A stretch of 54,718 nucleotides of DNA from contig NZ_QJSP01000028.1 of NCBI RefSeq assembly GCF_003217475.1, positions 1 through 54,718 of the forward strand, written 5' to 3'. The translations under genes were made by a program, and so were the position numbers. Positions 49,523 to 54,718 of this stretch are shown one piece after another (position 1 is the stretch's first letter; the number at the start of each line of letters is the position of its first letter). Source of the stretch: Williamsia limnetica. GTDB lineage: Bacteria; Actinomycetota; Actinomycetes; Mycobacteriales; Mycobacteriaceae. The notes beneath the pieces are model-generated. The model saw only the letters and a list, made by a program, of their open reading frames with translations. It had not been told where the DNA came from and made no database searches.

Positions 49523-49842
49523 GGGCGGCGGAACCGACCGTGTGGTCGGCCGATCGAGGTCATCGATGAGCTCACGCTGCGGTTTACGCCTTCTGTTGAG
49601 AGTGTTCACCGAACACGGGACCACCGACCGAACGATCACCAGGCTATCGGCGCCGGGTCACGAGGCAAAGCGATGACAAAGTGAGACACGCCGGGCATGG
49701 ACGCGGCGTGGGTCGGTGGACGAGACTTGGAGTGCTGGCCGCTTGTCGATCCGAGGTTTCATCCACGGCGTCGGTGGGGATTCCAACTGGGCAGCGTGGT
49801 CACGCATCCGTGACCAACGCACCACAACGTTAGGAAAGCACT
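49523..49842. promoter_or_regulatory. Divergent intergenic region with a perfect palindrome
   Basis: GTGTTC (49602-49607), ACC and GAACAC (49611-49616) make a 15-bp palindrome in front of the permease gene, a candidate operator. GGTCACG/CGTGACC (within 49798-49815) lies before the GlsB-like gene, whose ribosome site is AGGAAAG. If the permease begins at 49639, part of this stretch is coding. No other gene is visible. Confidence 0.4.
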
Positions 49843-50148
49843 GTGAGTACCACTGCTCAAGCGGTCGAGGTTTTGGCCGAGCGTTCAACCACCACGACTG
49901 CTGTCGGCTGGGTTGGTTACATCATCATCGGCGGGCTCGCCGGTTGGATCGCCAGCAAGTTCATGGGTACCGACAAGCAGATGGGGATCCTGCTCAACAT
50001 CGTCGTCGGTGTCATCGGGGCCTTCTTGGGCGGCTTCATCCTCAGTTTCTTCTTCGACACCGCGAGCGGCGGTTGGTGGTTTACATTCTTCACGGCACTC
50101 CTCGGCGCGTGCATCCTGTTGTTCATCGTGAAGAGGCTCAGGCGCTGA
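49843..50148 (+). CDS. GlsB/YeaQ/YmgE-family small membrane protein
   Basis: A 101-residue protein. After a polar N-terminus of 20 residues come three hydrophobic helices: GWVGYIIIGGLAGWIASKFM, LNIVVGVIGAFLGGFILSFF and WWFTFFTALLGACILLFIV. The glycine-rich helices and the MGTDKQMGILLNIVVG stretch define the transglycosylase-associated (YeaQ/GlsB) family, linked to general stress in other bacteria. The role is not known. The GTG at 49843 has AGGAAAG upstream. A strong terminator hairpin follows. Confidence 0.88.
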   Translation: MSTTAQAVEVLAERSTTTTAVGWVGYIIIGGLAGWIASKFMGTDKQMGILLNIVVGVIGAFLGGFILSFFFDTASGGWWFTFFTALLGACILLFIVKRLRR

Positions 50149-50183
50149 TTCTCTAGACCACCCACGCACCAATTGAGGCAAGT

Positions 50184-50214
50184 ACCGGCGCGGGCTCGCG
50201 GAGCCCGCGCCGGT
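50184..50214 (+). terminator. Strong GC-rich terminator hairpin
   Basis: ACCGGCGCGGGCT (50184-50196) and AGCCCGCGCCGGT (50202-50214) form a perfect 13-bp stem with a 5-base loop directly after the GlsB-like gene and before the lipase gene. Confidence 0.7.
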
Positions 50215-50237
50215 TGTCGCGTTCTACAGGAAGTCCG

Positions 50238-51560
50238 ATGAGCGAAAACGTCGATGTGGCAAGCGGTTGGACCGCAGAAGAGACGATCCCGCGGCCGTCG
50301 TCGAGATGGCACAGGCCGCAGTTGCCCGTCGACGATCCGTTCTACCGTCCGCCGGCAGGCTTCGAGACCCTGCCTGCGGGCACATTGTTGCGCAGTCGCG
50401 AGGTGGAGATCGCGTTGCTGGGTCTGATCCCGCAGAAGGTCCACGCCTGGCAGCTGCTCTACTGCACGGCGGATCTGAACGGGACGCCGGAGGCGTCGGT
50501 CACCACGGTGCTGTTGCCCGCGGATGCCGATGCCGCCACCGCGCGGCAGCGCCCGTTGCTGGCCTATCAGTGCGCCATCGATGCCATCTCCTCACGCAGC
50601 TTTCCCTCGTATGCACTACAACGCGGATCGACCTCACTCGGCAACGTCGCGCCGTTCGAGCTGCTGATCATCGCCAACGCGGTGTCTCGTGGCTGGGCGG
50701 TCACCATCGCCGACCACGAGGGACTCGGTGGCTATTTCGGCGCACCCCGCGAGCCGGGGTATCGCGTTCTCGACGGGATCAGGGCCTCGACCGACTTTGC
50801 ACCGCTGAATCTTTCGCGGTCGACTCCCGTGGGCGTGTGGGGTTACTCCGGCGGCGGGATGGCCTCATCGTGGGTCGCTGAGATGGCGCCGGAGTATGCG
50901 CCCGAGATCAACATCGTCGGGGCGGTTCTCGGCGCACCGGTGGGCGATCCCGGCCAGACGTACATTCGCCTCAACGATACGTTTTTTGCCGGCCTACCTG
51001 CGCTGGTCGTCGCCGGCCTACGGCACCTGTACCCCGGACTGGGCAGGGTGATCGAGTCGCACGTCAATGACGAGGGCAGAGCGCGACTCGACGAGATCGA
51101 GTCGATGTCCACCGCGTGGGCGATCGCCCGATTCGCCGGCGATGACTTCGACAACTACACCGACATCCCACTGGCCGATGTGCTCGCTTCGCCGGCCGTT
51201 CTCGAATTGTTCGACGACATCCGGCTCGGTTCGCGTCGGCCCGCGTGCCCACTTCTCGTCCTGCAGCCGGTTCACGATCAGATCATCGACGTCGAGGACG
51301 TCGATGGACAGGTGGACCGCTACAACGAGTTCGGCGCCAACGTGACCTACGTACGCGATCGGATCAGCGAACACCTGTCGTTGATGGTGTTGTCGACTCC
51401 CACCGTGCTCGAATGGCTGACCGCTCGCTTCGACGGAGCACCCGAACCGACAGGATCGACCCGCACCGTGTGGTCGACGGCGCTGTCACCGACGTCGCTG
51501 CGGGGATTTCTGGGAATGGGTAAAACCGCGCTGGCCACGTTGATCGGCGGCACACTGTGA
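50238..51560 (+). CDS. Secretory-lipase-family (LIP) alpha/beta hydrolase
   Basis: A 440-residue lipase of the PF03583 group. The nucleophile elbow is VWGYSGGGMASSW, preceded by ANAVSRGWAVTIADHEGLGG; the acid region is LVLQPVHDQIIDVEDV and the histidine is probably that in RISEHLSLMVL. The group also includes fungal secretory lipases and mycobacterial triacylglycerol hydrolases. No signal peptide is visible: the N-terminus (SENVDVASGWTAEETIPRP) is polar. It may act inside the cell or at the membrane on tri- or diacylglycerols. ATG at 50238 has AGGAAG upstream. The gene is convergent with an SRPBCC gene, separated by one base. Confidence 0.86.
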   Translation: MSENVDVASGWTAEETIPRPSSRWHRPQLPVDDPFYRPPAGFETLPAGTLLRSREVEIALLGLIPQKVHAWQLLYCTADLNGTPEASVTTVLLPADADAATARQRPLLAYQCAIDAISSRSFPSYALQRGSTSLGNVAPFELLIIANAVSRGWAVTIADHEGLGGYFGAPREPGYRVLDGIRASTDFAPLNLSRSTPVGVWGYSGGGMASSWVAEMAPEYAPEINIVGAVLGAPVGDPGQTYIRLNDTFFAGLPALVVAGLRHLYPGLGRVIESHVNDEGRARLDEIESMSTAWAIARFAGDDFDNYTDIPLADVLASPAVLELFDDIRLGSRRPACPLLVLQPVHDQIIDVEDVDGQVDRYNEFGANVTYVRDRISEHLSLMVLSTPTVLEWLTARFDGAPEPTGSTRTVWSTALSPTSLRGFLGMGKTALATLIGGTL

Positions 51561-51561
51561 G

Positions 51562-51990
51562 TCAGCCGACGACCTGGTCGCGCAGCCCCTTCGTCGCCAT
51601 CTCCAGTACCGTTTTCTGACCCCTCTTGACGAGTAGGCCAGGCACCGGGATCTTGAGATCGATGGTCATCTCGAAATCGACGTGGGTGCCGGTTTCTGTT
51701 TCGGTGAGGCGGTATTCGGCGCGCTGCATCTTCTGCTGTGAGCTCTCGATCATCTCCCAGACCACGGAGTTGTCTGCCCAGGTGTACTCGACGAGCTGAT
51801 CATCGGTGATGCCCATCAAAGTGACGCTCATGCGGGCCTGCCGGGGCCTGCCGTCCTCGTGACGGTTGATCACGTCGGCGCTCTTGTGAATGGACGACCA
51901 TGACGGCATACCTTCGACGTCCGCGATGGCGTCGAGCACCGCCGCTGGTGGTGCCTCGATGTCGATGCTCTTGCTTCCGCTGACTGCCAT
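51562..51990 (-). CDS. SRPBCC (polyketide cyclase/START-like) protein
   Basis: A 142-residue SRPBCC protein with the typical opening SGSKSIDIEAPPAAVLDAIA, then VEGMPSWSSIHKSADVI, a beta-sheet with VEYTWADNSVVWEMIESSQQ and HVDFEMTIDLKIPVPGLLV, and a C-terminal helix (TVLEMATKGLRDQVVG). Proteins of this type bind hydrophobic ligands in a deep cavity; mycobacteria have many copies. Function is unknown. ATG at 51990 is preferred to a TTG at 52008. It is divergent from the gamma-glutamyltransferase gene by about 90 bases. Confidence 0.87.
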   Translation of the reverse strand: MAVSGSKSIDIEAPPAAVLDAIADVEGMPSWSSIHKSADVINRHEDGRPRQARMSVTLMGITDDQLVEYTWADNSVVWEMIESSQQKMQRAEYRLTETETGTHVDFEMTIDLKIPVPGLLVKRGQKTVLEMATKGLRDQVVG

Positions 51991-52077
51991 GGAGTGAAGG
52001 TAACCCAACCACCACGATCGTCAAACGAAATCGTCGTTCGCGTGTTTTCGCCGGATACGATCGGGGAACATGCACGC

Positions 52078-54039
52078 ATGAACGGACTTGGGCGCCCACG
52101 GGTGACTGTTGCGATGACCGCCGTGGTGACCGCGTTGCTGCTGTCGACGTCGTGCGCGACGTCCTCCGATGAGACCGCGTCACCTGAGCAGGTATGCGCC
52201 CTGCCCGAGTCGTCGAGTGTCGCAGCTTCAGCACCGTCGCAGCCGGTCGGTCCGCCGAGGGACATCTCTACCAATCCTGAGGTGGCAACGGGGTACCGGT
52301 CGGACATGACCGCGGTGCAGACAGCATCCTTTGCTGCAGCAACAGCGAATCCGTTGGCCACGCAGGCTGCCTGCGAAGTCCTCGCTGACGGTGGCGATGC
52401 TGCTGACGCCTTGGTGGCCGCACAGATGGTTCTCGGCCTCGTCGAACCACAGAGCTCCGGTATCGGTGGCGGGGCGTTCGCCCTCTATTACGACGCGGCC
52501 GACAAGTCGGTACAGGCCTACGACGGCCGGGAGGTGGCACCGGCGGCTGCCACCGAGAACTATCTGCGCTGGATCGATGATGCCAATCGGACCGAGCCGG
52601 TTCCCAGTGCCCGCGAGAGTGGCCGATCGATCGGGGTCCCCGGGGTGCTGAGATTGCTCGAAGATGTCCAGTCAGAGCATGGAAACATCGCCTGGCGCAG
52701 TCTCTTCGAACCCGCAACCGGCTTGGCCGACAGTGGTTTCGCGATCAGCCCCCGGATGGCTGCGGCGATCGCGGATTCCAGCGCCGAACTCGCCGTTGAT
52801 CCTGCTGCGAAATCGTACTTCCTGCGGCCGGACGGGTCGGCCAAACCGGCGGGAGAAGTCCTCGCCAATCCTGCCTATTCGAAAACGTTGGGTGCCATCG
52901 CATCTGAGGGTGCGGACGTGTTCTATTCCGGCGACATCGCCGAGGCGATCGTGGCGAAAGCGGGTTCCACCGCGAACGGGATGACGCCATCGGTGATGAC
53001 GGTCGCCGATCTGGAGAATTACGAGTCGAAGGTGCGTGAGCCGATCTGCGTCCCGTATCGCGGCGTGCAGGTCTGCGGGATGCCCAACCCGTCGTCCGGT
53101 GGGCTCGCGGTGGCATCGACACTCGGGATCCTGTCGAACTTCCCGATGGATCAGTACCCGCCGACCGCGCTCGACCTCAACGGTGGGAAGCCATCCGTCA
53201 TGGGAGTGCATCTCATCTCCGAGGCCGAGCGCCTGGCCTACGCGGACCGCGACAAGTACGTCGCCGACTCCGACTTCGTGCCACTCCCCGGGGGCAGTCC
53301 CGCTGCCCTCCTCAACCCTGCCTATCTGAAAGGCCGGGCAGCCCTGATCAATCCGGATCGCTCGATGGGTACTGCGACGGCCGGTGAGTTCGACGCCGCC
53401 GCGCCGGTCGGGTGGTACTCCGGCGTGGAGCACGGGACGAGCCACATCTCGGTCGTCGACAAGGACGGCAACGCAGCATCCATGACCACGACCGTGGAGT
53501 CGGCGTTCGGTTCGTACCACATGGTCGACGGATTCCTCCTGAACAATCAGCTCACGGACTTCTCCGCCGAACCCACCGATCCGCAAGGTCTGCCTCTGGT
53601 GAACCGGGTGGAGCCGAACAAGCGACCGCGTAGTTCGATGGCACCGACCCTGGTGTTCAGCGAGCCTGCTGCCGGCGGCGAGTACGGCGATCTCGAGATG
53701 GTACTCGGTTCTCCCGGCGGATCGGTGATCATCCAGTTCGTCGTGAAAACCCTGATCGGGCTGACGGATTGGGGGATGGATCCCCAGCAGGCGGTGTCGA
53801 TGGTCGATTTCGGTGCGGCCAACACCCCGAGTACCAATGTCGGTGGGGAACACCCCAACGTCGACACCGCCGACACCGGCGACAACGATCCGCTCGTTCA
53901 GGGATTGCGAGCCAAGGGGCACGAGGTCGACCTCGACGACCAATCCAGCGGCCTGAGCGCATTGCTGCGCACCGAGCAGGGTTGGTCCGGTGGAGCAGAC
54001 CCGCGCCGCGAAGGGATCGTCCTCGGCGACACCCGTTGA
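52078..54039 (+). CDS. ggt: Gamma-glutamyltransferase, lipoprotein
   Basis: A 653-residue gamma-glutamyltransferase precursor with an N-terminal lipoprotein signal (basic GRPRVT, hydrophobic VVTALLLS and lipobox LSTSC). The large subunit carries GLVEPQSSGIGGGAFALYYD and YDGREVAPAAA. Self-cleavage should occur before Thr454 in EHGTSHISVVDKDGNA, freeing the small subunit with this catalytic threonine. Later motifs are NNQLTDFS, KRPRSSMAPTLVF and GSPGGSVIIQFV. The enzyme transfers or hydrolyses gamma-glutamyl groups outside the cytoplasmic membrane, for example from glutathione; since Actinobacteria mostly use mycothiol, the substrate may be dietary glutathione or gamma-glutamyl peptides. The ATG at 52078 begins the signal. 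Its stop overlaps the first unit of a repeat. Confidence 0.93.
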   Translation: MNGLGRPRVTVAMTAVVTALLLSTSCATSSDETASPEQVCALPESSSVAASAPSQPVGPPRDISTNPEVATGYRSDMTAVQTASFAAATANPLATQAACEVLADGGDAADALVAAQMVLGLVEPQSSGIGGGAFALYYDAADKSVQAYDGREVAPAAATENYLRWIDDANRTEPVPSARESGRSIGVPGVLRLLEDVQSEHGNIAWRSLFEPATGLADSGFAISPRMAAAIADSSAELAVDPAAKSYFLRPDGSAKPAGEVLANPAYSKTLGAIASEGADVFYSGDIAEAIVAKAGSTANGMTPSVMTVADLENYESKVREPICVPYRGVQVCGMPNPSSGGLAVASTLGILSNFPMDQYPPTALDLNGGKPSVMGVHLISEAERLAYADRDKYVADSDFVPLPGGSPAALLNPAYLKGRAALINPDRSMGTATAGEFDAAAPVGWYSGVEHGTSHISVVDKDGNAASMTTTVESAFGSYHMVDGFLLNNQLTDFSAEPTDPQGLPLVNRVEPNKRPRSSMAPTLVFSEPAAGGEYGDLEMVLGSPGGSVIIQFVVKTLIGLTDWGMDPQQAVSMVDFGAANTPSTNVGGEHPNVDTADTGDNDPLVQGLRAKGHEVDLDDQSSGLSALLRTEQGWSGGADPRREGIVLGDTR

Positions 54040-54089
54040 CCGTGCCGAAACAGCCCGTCGACCGTGCCGAAACTAGCGTCGAGCGTGCC
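54037..54089 (+). repeat. Second copy of the 21-bp phased repeat element
   Basis: Cores TGACCGTGCC (54037), CGACCGTGCC (54059) and CGAGCGTGCC (54080) are spaced 22 and 21 bases apart. Linkers such as CCGAAACAGCCCG match those of the copy at 3090-3162. The first core contains the ggt stop codon. Confidence 0.75.
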
Positions 54090-54189
54090 CTTTTCGTGCG
54101 TAGCAGGCGATGTCAGGCGCCTTTGATATCCTGCCGCCGATAGTGCTTTGCATAGCGAAAGATGTTGCAGCACAGCGAAATAAGTTGTG

Positions 54190-54205
54190 TCGAACACTTG
54201 TGCGA
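54190..54205 (+). promoter_or_regulatory. Near-consensus LexA (SOS) box before the second DUF222 gene
   Basis: TCGAAC-ACTT-GTGCGA differs at one position from the actinobacterial SOS box TCGAAC-N4-GTTCGA. It lies 28 bases before the start codon at 54233, where a repressor could block transcription. In M. tuberculosis several 13E12-family genes are known LexA targets. Confidence 0.6.
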
Positions 54206-54232
54206 ATACGTAAATCGCGGTAGATTGAGGTC

Positions 54233-54718
54233 ATGAACTTTCGGGGGTTGTTCGAACACCTATCAACCATGGCGGCTGATCCATTGCTGCTCGCACCGCT
54301 CGACGATGTGGCGTTGTCCGAGGAGACGGTGTGCGCGCTGCGCGCGAAGAATGTGTTGGACGCATTGCTGTTTCGGTTCACCGCTGATCTCGACAAGCGT
54401 GGTGTGGCCAAGACACTCGGTGCGGATTCGACTGCTGAGCTGCTGCAATCGGTGCAGGTATCCCCGGCCGTCGCGCACCGCTACGTACGGGTTGGTCGCG
54501 CCCTCGGGTCCATCCCGACTGTCGCTGCGTATGCCGTGGATGGAACTCTGTCCGGGGAGCACGTGGACGCCATCGTCAAAGGCTTGCATCACATCGACCG
54601 CCGTGACCCGGACCTGTCGGAGACCGACCGGGACGACTGCGTCCGTGGGTTGTTGACCGAGGCGCGTATCTCGACGCCGGCCGCGGTCATAGAACGCGCC
54701 CACGAGATGGCCATCGCC
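54233..54718 (+). CDS. DUF222 (13E12-repeat family) protein, 5' part only
   Basis: An open frame of 162 codons from the ATG at 54233 runs off the right edge. It encodes the N-terminal part of a DUF222 domain: VCALRAKNVLDALLFRFTAD, then LDKRGVAKTLGADSTAELLQ, SPAVAHRYVRVGRALGSIP, DGTLSGEHVDAIVKGLHHID and LLTEARISTPAAVIERAHEM. A C-terminal HNH nuclease is expected by family habit but is not in view. It differs strongly in sequence from the DUF222 protein at 3213-4775, so the two are old paralogues, not a recent copy. A LexA-type box and an AT-rich leader precede it. Confidence 0.85.
   Translation, partial: MNFRGLFEHLSTMAADPLLLAPLDDVALSEETVCALRAKNVLDALLFRFTADLDKRGVAKTLGADSTAELLQSVQVSPAVAHRYVRVGRALGSIPTVAAYAVDGTLSGEHVDAIVKGLHHIDRRDPDLSETDRDDCVRGLLTEARISTPAAVIERAHEMAIA

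Noticed and set aside
54037-54232. Possible prophage attachment site next to the second DUF222 gene
   Set aside because: 13E12 copies host phage integration in M. tuberculosis, but no integrase, tRNA or duplicated att core is visible here.
1-54718. tRNA, rRNA, insertion sequences and transposases
   Set aside because: None was recognised by cloverleaf-like patterns or protein motifs; a dedicated search was not possible.

Overview
The window is GC-rich, densely packed actinobacterial DNA. Several gene sets point to the Mycobacteriales (mycolic-acid bacteria), most likely Gordonia or a close relative: an iniB-iniA-iniC operon, a dnaK-grpE-dnaJ-hspR operon, a Stf0-type trehalose sulfotransferase, AT3-SGNH acyltransferases and DUF222/HNH (13E12-repeat family) proteins. 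The genus is an inference; no rRNA or other strict marker is present. The ini and dnaK blocks recall the order Rv0338c-Rv0339c-iniBAC-dnaK-hspR of Mycobacterium tuberculosis. Layout: (1) 1-13.4 kb is an accessory-like stretch holding the 5' end of a putative Fe-S reductase gene, a DUF218 protein, an OafA-like acyltransferase, a TauE/SafE permease, a DUF222/HNH protein, an AraC/VOC pair, two tandem AT3-SGNH acyltransferases, an XRE regulator divergent from methionine aminopeptidase, an esterase and a secreted protein. (2) 13.5-25.3 kb is a cell-envelope stress module. A STAND-ATPase/LuxR regulator (IniR-like) and a membrane-anchored Hsp70-like protein form a coupled minus-strand operon. Divergent from them run iniB (997 aa, with a pentapeptide-repeat segment), iniA and iniC (dynamin-like GTPases) and a fourth, unrecognised gene. 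The shared promoter region carries an array of GGGGA-type motifs, and an 18-bp tandem repeat plus a long stem-loop lie between iniB and iniA. (3) 26-31.6 kb is the HspR-controlled chaperone operon with recognisable HAIR boxes, followed by a second, shorter protein of apparent actin-like fold with a membrane anchor. (4) 31.6-36 kb holds a two-domain flavohemoglobin, an amidohydrolase and a TrxB-like flavoprotein without the redox CxxC. (5) 36-44.2 kb is rich in sulfur functions: a DszA/NtaA-like flavin monooxygenase, an SDR, an internally deleted enoyl-CoA hydratase, a sulfatase, and an stf0-cysD-cysNC operon that joins PAPS synthesis to a PAPS-using enzyme. (6) 44.2-54.7 kb carries small membrane proteins, an epimerase/CPBP-protease/SRPBCC run, a YraQ/YcgQ-type permease pair, a secretory-type lipase, a lipoprotein gamma-glutamyltransferase and, at the right edge, the 5' part of a second DUF222 gene with a near-consensus LexA box. 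How the genes work together: the ini module probably senses envelope damage and remodels the membrane, the chaperone operon handles protein stress under HspR feedback, and the sulfur genes plausibly release or assimilate sulfate and load it onto trehalose. No tRNA, rRNA, CRISPR array, insertion sequence or prophage was recognised.
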